Source: Chlamydiota bacterium (GTDB taxonomy: Bacteria; Chlamydiota; Chlamydiia; Chlamydiales; Rhabdochlamydiaceae). From it: a DNA stretch of 5,340 bases. The DNA lies in assembly GCA_027348355.1 (NCBI GenBank), contig DAIEPN010000132.1:1-5340 (forward strand), in the 5' to 3' direction. Position 1 is the first letter of the stretch, and each line of letters begins with the position of its first letter. The position numbers and the translations under genes are program-made. Positions 1 through 5,340 of this stretch are shown one piece after another. The notes below the pieces were generated by a model, which saw only the letters and a list, made by a program, of their open reading frames with translations, ran no database searches and was not told where the DNA came from.

Positions 1-392
1 TTAAAGATGAATCTCTTGAAGATGCGAAAGCCCAAACTGAAAACCTTATCTTCTCTATTCCAAAATATAGCAGTGAAATCAAAGCTTTAGAACCTGAGGA
101 GTCAAACCTTTTGTATGTCTTGATGTATAAAATCGATCAAGTGTTTACAAAGCATCAGACCAAATACTGGGCAGGTAGAGAAACCCTTTTAGGCGCTATC
201 CTTCACAAAGGACTTTTGCCATGGGACGATTATCTATATCTATTTATTCTCGATACAGATGAAAAGAAATTGGAAGAGATGAAAGAAGATTTTGAGACGG
301 TGGGTCTTGTCGTACACAAGTATTGGAAAGACCTTTATAAAATCCACAAGAAGACCTTCCGTTCCGTTATCCTGCCGCAGATATTTTTGTGA
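1..392 (+). pseudogene. LicD/fukutin-family transferase, 5' part of a frameshifted gene, start outside window
   Basis: The frame beginning at position 3 is open from the window edge to a TGA at 390-392. It encodes the N-terminal half of a LicD-type protein. LicD proteins (nucleotidyltransferase fold) transfer phosphocholine or similar groups to surface glycans; fukutin and FKRP are eukaryotic relatives. The family signature is visible: ETLLGAILHKG followed by PWDD at 219-230, where relatives read G-TLLGAxxHKGxxPWDDDxD. The two aspartates expected after WDD are both tyrosine here (TAT at 231-233 and 237-239), so the metal-binding DxD is lost. The frame breaks at a TTCCG duplication near 357-366. 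The next family block, YPAADIFVM, continues in another frame at 368-394. TTG111 and ATG123 fall inside homologous sequence and are not natural starts. Family assignment is fairly sure. The substrate is unknown. The gene could be a pseudogene, a phase-variable gene or a non-catalytic paralogue. Confidence 0.75.
357..366 (+). repeat. 5-bp tandem duplication (TTCCG x2) causing the frameshift
   Basis: The sequence reads TTCCG TTCCG TT at 357-368, so two full units are followed by the first two bases of a third. Five extra bases shift the frame. Deleting one unit gives K-T-F-R-Y-P-A-A-D-I-F-V-M without interruption, which is what the LicD family predicts at this place. The repeat is seen directly. 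That it is a recent duplication is inferred from the restored homology. Confidence 0.85.
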
Positions 393-712
393 TGAGCTTA
401 GAAAAAAGAAATGAAGTCCAAGATGTGTACATCCATAAATCCTACGATTTTTATTGGCATTGGAACCACGACCGTTTTTTCTATTCACAGATTGAAAATA
501 TCTCAAGGATCCCTTTCGGCCCTTTGACTATCCCTATTCCAGGGGATCCGGAGTCTTATCTAAATCGCATTTTTGGAATGCCGGGATATCCTGACTTTTG
601 GAAGAAATATGCAATCGAACCGATCTTCGACCACAAAGTAGAAAACTGGTCCTCGTATAAAGGAGCTGCATTTGTAGAGATCAATGATTTCTCCCCAGCC
701 TTGTGGAAATAA
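392..712 (+). pseudogene. LicD/fukutin-family transferase, 3' part of the frameshifted gene
   Basis: This is the C-terminal half of the same LicD-like gene, in the +2 frame and ending at TAA 710-712. The frame is open from 341, just after a TAA at 338-340, and reads RYPAADIFVM across 365-394. That matches the family's YPFVDIFxM-type block, so the ATG at 392 lies inside conserved protein and is unlikely to be an original start. Further family landmarks follow: FGPLTIPIPGDPESYL and an RIFG-M segment, resembling the LicD C-terminal pattern of FGP-xxVPxPxxxExYLxxxYG. Removing one TTCCG unit joins both halves into a single frame of 234 visible residues. The ATG overlaps the upstream stop by one base (TGATG), so a downstream polypeptide could be made by reinitiation, but no Shine-Dalgarno site is seen. 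A gene caller could report this as a separate hypothetical protein of about 106 residues. Confidence 0.72.
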
Positions 713-725
713 CTAGCTATCTTAG

Positions 726-741
726 AAAAATTTAAATTTTT
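726..741. promoter_or_regulatory. 16-bp A/T-only palindrome at the valS promoter
   Basis: AAAAATTTAAATTTTT is a perfect 16-bp palindrome lying 14 bp after the LicD-like stop codon and running into the -35 box of the putative valS promoter. It could act as an UP-element-like A/T tract, a protein-binding site, or a very weak transcription end for the upstream gene. With no G/C pairs and no clean U-run after it, it is a poor intrinsic terminator. The palindrome is certain; its function is a guess. Confidence 0.35.
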
Positions 742-768
742 GACTTTTCGTAGGTTATGTGCTAATTT
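740..768 (+). promoter_or_regulatory. Sigma-70-type promoter for valS (and probably the DAHP synthase gene)
   Basis: A -35 box TTGACT (740-745) is followed after 17 bp by TAATTT (763-768). A TG lies one base before the -10 (760-761), giving an extended -10. Transcription would start near 774-776, leaving an A/T-rich leader of about 33 nt before the valS ATG. Both boxes match the consensus well at the best spacing, and the site sits in the only gap upstream of valS. The leader is too short for a T-box or other large riboswitch. It is read from sequence alone. Confidence 0.6.
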
Positions 769-807
769 TGAACCTTATTTTTATTTTTATACTCTCTAAA
801 AAAAACT

Positions 808-3645
808 ATGAAAGACCTACCTAAATCCTATGAACCTAAGCTAGTAGAAGAAAAATGGTATAAGCTTTGGGAAGAAAATAATTTTTTTACTGCAAACGCC
901 AAATCCCAAAAACCACCCTTTTGCATTGTAATCCCCCCTCCTAACGTAACTGGCGTACTTCATATGGGACATGCCCTTGTTAATACTCTACAAGATGTGC
1001 TCATCCGCTGGAAGCGGATGTCTGGGTTTGAAGCTCTTTGGGTTCCAGGTACAGACCATGCAGGGATTGCCACACAGACGGTCGTTGAAAGAGACCTGAT
1101 TGCAAAGACCGGAAAAAAAAGAAAAGATTTTTCTAGGGAAGAGTTTTTACAACATGTATGGGATTGGAAAGAGAGAAGCGAAAAAGAAATTTTACAGCAA
1201 CTCAGACGTTTAGGATCCTCTTGTGATTGGTCAAGACTTCGTTTCACTATGGACGAGCAATGCTCTAAAGCGGTTCGAGTGGTTTTCAAAAAGATGTTTG
1301 ATGAAAATCTCATCTATCGCGGTGATTATCTCGTCAACTGGGACCCTGTAACACAAACTGCTCTTGCTGACGACGAAGTAGAGTACGAAGAGCAAAGCTC
1401 ATTTTTATGGCATTTCCGTTATCCTTTAGAAGATGGAAGTGGCTATATCGTTGTTGCAACAACACGTCCTGAAACCATGCTAGGGGATGTAGCGATCGCA
1501 TATTCTCCAAAAGATAAAAAACATGAGAACTTAGCTGGAAAAAATGCTGTTTTGCCCTTAGTAGGAAGAACTCTTTCTTTCATTGCAGACCACCATGTAG
1601 ATCCAGAATTTGGAACAGGGCTTGTAAAAGTAACACCTGGCCACGATCCAAATGACTATGAAATGGGAATTCGTCATGGACTTGAAATGATCAACATCAT
1701 GACGCCGGAAGGAAAAATCAACGATCAGTTCCCAGAATTTGCCGGCCTTACTATGCAAGAAGCGAGAATGGCTGTTGTTAAACGGATGCAAGAACTCAAA
1801 CTTGTTGAAAAAATCGAACCTCATACTCTTCGTGTCGGTGTATCGTATAGATCTAAGGCTATCATCGAGCCCTATTTGTCTAAGCAGTGGTTTGTTAGAA
1901 TGAGTGCGTTCAAAGAACCACTTCTTTCCGCTGTGAAAAATAGTAAAGTCCGCCTCATTCCTAAAAATTTTGAAAATACCTACTTCCATTGGATTGAAAA
2001 TTTACGTGATTGGTGTATCTCCAGACAACTCTGGTGGGGTCATCAGATCCCCATTTGGTACAATAAAGAAGATCCATCCCGTGTGATCTGCCACGATGGC
2101 CTGGACACCCCCTCCGAAGTAAAAGCCCAACCAGACAAATGGGTACAGGAAGAAGATGTATTGGACACTTGGTTCTCTTCTGCCCTTTGGCCTTTTAGCG
2201 TTTTGGGATATCCTGAAAAAACCCCTGACCTTGCTAAATTCTACCCTAATTCTACCCTCATCACAGGACACGATATCTTATTCTTCTGGGTTGCTCGTAT
2301 GATCATGATGGGAGAATATGTGATGGGAGAAGTTCCTTTCCCAGAAACATTCCTACATGGACTGATCTATGGAAAATCATATTGGCGTTACAACAAAAAT
2401 GGATCGATTGCTTACGCATCTCCTGAAGAAAAGGCCTCTTTCGATAGGGGAGCACCTCTCCCTTCTGAAGTTCGCTCGAAGTGGGAGAAAATGTCTAAAT
2501 CAAAAGGTAATATTATAGATCCACTCGAAATGATCGACATGTATGGAACCGATGCAACACGCATGGCGCTTTGCGCAAGCGCGAACCAAAATAGACAAAT
2601 CGACTTAGATGTGAGAAAATTTGAAGAATTTAAAAACTTCGCCAACAAAGTTTGGAATGGCGCCAGGTTCGTGTTCATGAATTTAGAGTCCCTATCATCT
2701 GAGGAACTATCAGAAGGAGTGGATCTCTCTACTCTTTTATTAGAAGATAAATGGATTTTATCACTCCTTGGGTCTACCATTTCCCGTACAAATAAGCTTC
2801 TTGAAGAATACTCTTTTGACATCGCAGCAACGACTGCTTACGACTTTTTCTGGAAAGATTTCTGCGCTTACTATCTAGAGATTGCAAAACCAATCCTTTT
2901 TGGGAAAAAAGGCTCCCCTCTTGATCAAAAAAATAAGCAAAAGATCTTAGTCATCGTTCTTACTTCATGTATTCGTCTTCTTCATCCTATGACCCCTTTC
3001 ATTACGGAAGAAATTTTCTCCCTTCTTAAAGATCATTTTTCCTCTGTAACAGAAAAGTCTTCTGCGGACGTATACACTAAAGAGGCTATCTCTGCTTTAC
3101 AAAGTCCTCGTTGCATTGTAGCCCCTTATCCTACAGTCCTACCGGGAACAAAGAGCGAAGAAGTAATTGAATATACTTTCCAATTTATGCAAGAGCTTAT
3201 CTATGGCGTTCGAAATATTAGAGCAGAAATGCAACTTGCACCCAATCTTGCCACAGATCTTTTCATTGTAGGGAAAAAGGAAAATGCCAATTTAGAAATC
3301 ATAAAAAATCATCTCGGTATTTTGCATGCGATGGTGAGAGTGAATGAAGTTCATTTTGTAAATATCCCTCCACAAAATCACTTTAGCGCAACATCTGTAC
3401 TTCGTGATTTAACATTGCTCATCCCTCTTCCTGAAGAGCTCAAAGAAAAGGAGTTTTCTCGTCTTACAAAAGAGAAAGAGAAGCTGATTCTTCAACAAAA
3501 TGGAATCATCCAAAAACTGGGAAATCCTGAATTTGTACAAAAAGCTCCAGAAGCTCTTGTACAAAAATATAAAATAAATCTCGAGCAAACAGAAAAAGAA
3601 CTTGTCGAAATCAGTAAAAAATTAAATGATCTAAGGATGGCATAA
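808..3645 (+). CDS. valS: Valyl-tRNA synthetase (ValRS, class Ia)
   Basis: This cytoplasmic enzyme charges tRNA-Val with valine using ATP, and hydrolyses mischarged threonyl-tRNA-Val. At 945 residues it is full length (E. coli about 951). Seen in order: PPPNVTG then the HIGH motif as HMGH (residues 52-55); GTDHAGIATQ (81-90); the CP1 editing domain, roughly 200-340, with TTRPET at 218-223; the DWCISRQLWWGHQIP segment near 400; DTWFSS (453-458); the KMSKS loop at 561-565; an anticodon-binding helical domain around 640-800; and a C-terminal charged coiled-coil arm from about 880 to the end. Residues about 523-558, just before KMSKS, form a block absent from E. coli-type ValRS, which I recall from chlamydial enzymes. 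The ATG at 808 gives the expected N-terminus (YEPKLVEEKWYKLWEE). It has no Shine-Dalgarno site, only an A-rich stretch. The DAHP synthase gene follows 17 bp after the stop. Confidence 0.97.
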   Translation: MKDLPKSYEPKLVEEKWYKLWEENNFFTANAKSQKPPFCIVIPPPNVTGVLHMGHALVNTLQDVLIRWKRMSGFEALWVPGTDHAGIATQTVVERDLIAKTGKKRKDFSREEFLQHVWDWKERSEKEILQQLRRLGSSCDWSRLRFTMDEQCSKAVRVVFKKMFDENLIYRGDYLVNWDPVTQTALADDEVEYEEQSSFLWHFRYPLEDGSGYIVVATTRPETMLGDVAIAYSPKDKKHENLAGKNAVLPLVGRTLSFIADHHVDPEFGTGLVKVTPGHDPNDYEMGIRHGLEMINIMTPEGKINDQFPEFAGLTMQEARMAVVKRMQELKLVEKIEPHTLRVGVSYRSKAIIEPYLSKQWFVRMSAFKEPLLSAVKNSKVRLIPKNFENTYFHWIENLRDWCISRQLWWGHQIPIWYNKEDPSRVICHDGLDTPSEVKAQPDKWVQEEDVLDTWFSSALWPFSVLGYPEKTPDLAKFYPNSTLITGHDILFFWVARMIMMGEYVMGEVPFPETFLHGLIYGKSYWRYNKNGSIAYASPEEKASFDRGAPLPSEVRSKWEKMSKSKGNIIDPLEMIDMYGTDATRMALCASANQNRQIDLDVRKFEEFKNFANKVWNGARFVFMNLESLSSEELSEGVDLSTLLLEDKWILSLLGSTISRTNKLLEEYSFDIAATTAYDFFWKDFCAYYLEIAKPILFGKKGSPLDQKNKQKILVIVLTSCIRLLHPMTPFITEEIFSLLKDHFSSVTEKSSADVYTKEAISALQSPRCIVAPYPTVLPGTKSEEVIEYTFQFMQELIYGVRNIRAEMQLAPNLATDLFIVGKKENANLEIIKNHLGILHAMVRVNEVHFVNIPPQNHFSATSVLRDLTLLIPLPEELKEKEFSRLTKEKEKLILQQNGIIQKLGNPEFVQKAPEALVQKYKINLEQTEKELVEISKKLNDLRMA

Positions 3646-3662
3646 AAAATCATTGTAGGCTC

Positions 3663-4721
3663 ATGTTACTACCAACTCCAAAAGACATTAAAGAAAGGTA
3701 TCCCCTTTCTACACATCACAAAGAGTTCCTTCAGCACAGTAATGCTGTAGCAAAAGATATTTTTCATGGTGTAGATAAAAAGTTCGTTATTATTACGGGA
3801 CCTTGTTCCATACATGATCCTAAAGCCGCGATCGAATATGCAAAAAAACTCTCTGAGTTGTCTCTACGTGTGAGCGATTCATGTTTTCTTATCATGAGAG
3901 TTTATATAGAAAAATCTAGATCGACCGTGGGATGGAAAGGAATGCTATATGATCCTTATCTAGATGGTAGTGATGATATTTTAACGGGTCTGGAAGTTTG
4001 CAGAAAACTTCTTTTAGATATCACAGAGTTAAAAGTTCCTGTCGCATTAGAGTTTGTAGATCCTCTCCTGACCCCCTACATTGATGACCTAGTAACATGG
4101 GGGTTTATTGGGGCTAGAAGCTGTAGCTCTCAACCACACAGGCAGCTGTCTTCTCTTTTATCTATTCCCATTGGATTTAAAAATACTGTCGACGGCGATA
4201 TCATTAGCGCCGTAGAAGGAGTCATCTCTGCGAGCTCTCCTCATACTTTTTTACACGTAAACTCTTTTGGGAACCTAAGCGTAGAGAAAAGCGAAGGAAA
4301 TCCTTTAGCTCATATCGTCCTACGCGGAGGTCGCCAAAAAGCAAATTATGATCCTGAAACGGTTCGCGCCTCTATTGAACTGCTCAAAAGCGCAGAAGTC
4401 TGTCCAAAATTGATCGTAGACTGCTCTCACGGGAACTCTCAGAAAAACCATGTAAAACAAAAAGAGGTGTTTTTCTCGATCATAGATCAAGTTCTTCAAG
4501 GAAATAAAAACATCATGGGGGTCATGCTGGAGAGCCACCTTTATGAAGGAGTACAATCTCCTTACCAATCTAGCTCATCCTTGAAATATGGAATTTCCAT
4601 CACAGACCCTTGTCTAGACTGGGTATCTACAGAAGGCTTGATCCTTTCTGCAGGATGTGCATTCTCAGATGCAACTTTTTCCTCTACTTCTTCAACAGAA
4701 GAATTTTCATCCTCTAAATGA
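3663..4721 (+). CDS. aroG: Class I DAHP synthase (3-deoxy-7-phosphoheptulonate synthase, AroG/F/H type)
   Basis: It condenses phosphoenolpyruvate with erythrose 4-phosphate, the first step of the shikimate pathway. The protein has 352 residues and is collinear with E. coli AroG (350). GPCSIHDP lies at 46-53, MRVYIEKSRSTVGWKG at 78-93, GARS at 150-153, GFKN at 171-174 and LRGG at 220-223. All four metal ligands are in place by alignment: Cys48, His256, Glu290 and Asp315. The probable PEP-binding Lys172 and Arg221 are also present. Oddities: the family's KPRT is KSRS (84-87); the N-terminus is about 13 residues shorter than in AroG, and no ATG, GTG or TTG lies upstream in frame after the stop at 3627; and the last 16 residues are a serine-rich tail unlike the family. 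It is probably cotranscribed with valS. The 3' end overlaps the opposite lipoprotein gene by 160 bp. The symbol follows chlamydial usage; which regulatory isozyme it resembles is not known. Confidence 0.93.
   Translation: MLLPTPKDIKERYPLSTHHKEFLQHSNAVAKDIFHGVDKKFVIITGPCSIHDPKAAIEYAKKLSELSLRVSDSCFLIMRVYIEKSRSTVGWKGMLYDPYLDGSDDILTGLEVCRKLLLDITELKVPVALEFVDPLLTPYIDDLVTWGFIGARSCSSQPHRQLSSLLSIPIGFKNTVDGDIISAVEGVISASSPHTFLHVNSFGNLSVEKSEGNPLAHIVLRGGRQKANYDPETVRASIELLKSAEVCPKLIVDCSHGNSQKNHVKQKEVFFSIIDQVLQGNKNIMGVMLESHLYEGVQSPYQSSSSLKYGISITDPCLDWVSTEGLILSAGCAFSDATFSSTSSTEEFSSSK
4562..4721. other. 160-bp convergent coding overlap (DAHP synthase gene / lipoprotein gene)
   Basis: Both strands are coding here: DAHP synthase residues 300-352 on the plus strand and lipoprotein residues about 148-200 on the minus strand. 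The frames are set so that third codon positions face each other. No intrinsic terminator fits between the genes, so each transcript must end inside the other gene. Confidence 0.75.
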
Positions 4722-5164
4722 ATCACTTTAACCCAAAGTTGTTGTTTCCAAGTGCGGTAGGGTTCGCCATGTACAAGGATTTCTGCTTTATATGTTAAAA
4801 ATCCGCCTCTCTTTAAAAAATCTTCCCCAAGCAGTGTAAAAGTAGAAAATCCTTTTTTGTATTCTACTGGGTAATCAATACTTTTTTCCGAATAATCTTG
4901 GAAAATAATAGATAGCCTAGCAACAGGTGCCTGATCAACAATTTCCTGTGGAACATACCAGCTCACTAGCAGCATTTCTCCTAAAGGAGGTTTATCTCTT
5001 CTTGGGTCTGGGGTCCCAACTCTAGAGCTCGCCAAATAATCAACATCGATATTTTGTCTCATCACAGAAATATAATATTTATCACATCCAGTGAGGACAA
5101 GGGCGCTGCCGAAGAGAAGAAAAAAATGGTAAAGTGAAGCTTTCATATTTTTTAAAATTGTCAT
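4562..5164 (-). CDS. Predicted lipoprotein of unknown function
   Basis: The 200-residue product starts with a lipoprotein signal peptide. A short basic n-region and the hydrophobic run LYHFFLLFGSALVL lead into the lipobox L-T-G-C, with lipidated Cys27. Asp at +2 (CDK) would favour inner-membrane retention under E. coli Lol rules, though this may not hold here. Residues about 60-148 alternate polar and hydrophobic positions (LLVSWYV, ARLSIIF, FSTFTLL, LTYKAEILV, QQLWVKVI), suggesting a beta-sandwich domain. Residues 149-200 are an acidic, low-complexity tail lying wholly antisense to the 3' end of the DAHP synthase gene. ATG 5164 is the outermost start. ATG 5146 (Met7) gives a more typical 21-residue signal ending in Cys and better suits the putative promoter. 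Neither start has a Shine-Dalgarno site. I do not recognise the family. The signal peptide makes the gene real; its role is open. Confidence 0.82.
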   Translation of the reverse strand: MTILKNMKASLYHFFLLFGSALVLTGCDKYYISVMRQNIDVDYLASSRVGTPDPRRDKPPLGEMLLVSWYVPQEIVDQAPVARLSIIFQDYSEKSIDYPVEYKKGFSTFTLLGEDFLKRGGFLTYKAEILVHGEPYRTWKQQLWVKVIHLEDENSSVEEVEEKVASENAHPAERIKPSVDTQSRQGSVMEIPYFKDELDW

Positions 5165-5172
5165 ATGCTAAA

Positions 5173-5204
5173 ATCATACAAAAACCCCTCTTTTACGTAA
5201 TCAA
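5173..5204 (-). promoter_or_regulatory. Possible promoter for the lipoprotein gene
   Basis: On the minus strand, a -10 box TATGAT (5173-5178) lies 20 bp after TTGATT (5199-5204). The -10 is strong but the spacing is longer than usual. A -35 at normal distance (ATTACG, 5196-5201) is weak. The start site would fall near 5166, giving almost no leader for the ATG at 5164 but about 20 nt for the ATG at 5146. This mildly favours the inner start. Confidence 0.35.
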
Positions 5205-5218
5205 ACATTCGCTATATG
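5192..5218 (+). promoter_or_regulatory. Weak candidate promoter for the Nudix gene
   Basis: TATATG (5213-5218) could be a -10 box, but the only upstream partner is TTTACG (5192-5197) at a short 15-bp spacing. The 75-bp divergent spacer must serve both genes unless the Nudix gene is read from elsewhere, so a promoter is expected here. This particular match is poor. Confidence 0.2.
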
Positions 5219-5239
5219 AACACTCTTTGAAAAATTTTT

Positions 5240-5340
5240 ATGACAACGAGAGACAAACAAGCTGTTTTTGGAATCATTTTCACACCGGACCGCAAAAAAG
5301 TATTACTCATTAAACGCCGGGACATCCCTGTATGGGTGCT
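5240..5340 (+). CDS. Probable Nudix hydrolase, N-terminal part, cut by window end
   Basis: Thirty-three codons are visible from ATG 5240, and the frame is open to the edge. The residues QAVFGIIF, then KKVLLIKRRD, then PVWVL have the pattern of a Nudix N-terminus: a first strand (A-xxx-I), a second strand with VLLIKR, and the W-x-L-PGG approach to the Nudix box. The box itself (GX5EX7REUXEEXGU) would lie just past the window, so the catalytic residues cannot be checked. Nudix enzymes hydrolyse nucleoside diphosphates linked to another group, such as oxidised dNTPs, dinucleoside polyphosphates or ADP-ribose; the substrate cannot be told from this fragment. It is divergent from the lipoprotein gene across 75 bp. 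No Shine-Dalgarno site is seen before the ATG. Confidence 0.72.
   Translation, partial: MTTRDKQAVFGIIFTPDRKKVLLIKRRDIPVWV

Noticed and set aside
384..388. Run of five T as the site of the LicD frameshift
   Set aside because: A slip here could also change frame, but the preceding residues would then remain in the wrong frame and lose YPAADIF. The TTCCG duplication restores the full family block.
240..506. Minus-strand open frame across the LicD-like gene
   Set aside because: It is antisense to recognisable LicD sequence on both sides of the frameshift and has no signal of its own.
788..793. TATACT as a -10 box for valS
   Set aside because: It has no -35 partner at proper spacing and would start transcription within a few bases of the ATG. 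The 740-768 pair is better.
713..807. T-box or other riboswitch upstream of valS
   Set aside because: The whole gap is 95 bp and the transcribed leader about 33 nt, with no T-box sequence or terminator hairpin.
960..1313. Minus-strand open frame within valS
   Set aside because: It lies wholly opposite conserved synthetase sequence and shows no recognisable protein pattern; it is an antisense shadow. The same applies to the minus-strand frames at 1558-1989, 2002-2271, 2412-2822 and 4320-4568.
4568..4579. KDEL-like residues near the lipoprotein C-terminus
   Set aside because: KDEL is not terminal (it is followed by DW), and the tail is overprinted on another gene, so chance is the simplest explanation.
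4725..4739. Hairpin ACTTT-AACCC-AAAGT after the DAHP synthase stop as a terminator
   Set aside because: The stem is only 5 bp with a single G/C pair, the T-run is interrupted (TTGTTGTTT), and it lies inside the lipoprotein gene.

Overview
The window reads as a piece of a moderately AT-rich bacterial chromosome, most likely from the Chlamydiota, and probably an amoeba-associated or environmental lineage rather than Chlamydia itself. The main reason is the valyl-tRNA synthetase. It has a block of about 35 residues between its GLI(Y)GKSY segment and the KMSKS loop, ending in SKWEK just before KMSKS, which is the arrangement I remember from chlamydial ValRS. The A/T-rich leaders without clear Shine-Dalgarno sites fit but prove nothing. 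The organism is inferred from memory, not from a search.

Layout. Positions 1-712 hold the end of a LicD/fukutin-type nucleotidyltransferase-fold gene whose start lies outside the window. It is broken into two frames by a 5-bp tandem duplication (TTCCG TTCCG at 357-366). Positions 713-807 are intergenic and carry a good sigma-70-type promoter with an A/T palindrome against its -35 box. Next come valS (808-3645) and, 17 bp later on the same strand, a class I DAHP synthase of the AroG/AroF/AroH type (3663-4721), probably one transcript. A minus-strand predicted lipoprotein gene (4562-5164) converges on the DAHP synthase gene and overlaps it by 160 bp. After a 75-bp divergent spacer, the first 33 codons of a probable Nudix hydrolase gene (5240 onward) run off the right edge.

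How the genes relate. valS (protein synthesis) and the DAHP synthase (entry to the shikimate pathway) are housekeeping genes whose shared transcription looks positional rather than functional. The LicD-like remnant probably once modified a surface glycan or lipid. It has lost both its reading frame and its metal-binding aspartates. The lipoprotein has a lipobox, an apparently beta-rich domain and an acidic tail written antisense to the end of the DAHP synthase gene.

I see no mobile element, CRISPR array, tRNA or rRNA, and no clear new defence or biosynthetic system. The points most worth a second look are the 5-bp duplication in the LicD-like gene, the paired Asp-to-Tyr changes in its active site, the long convergent coding overlap, and the altered erythrose-4-phosphate motif in the DAHP synthase.
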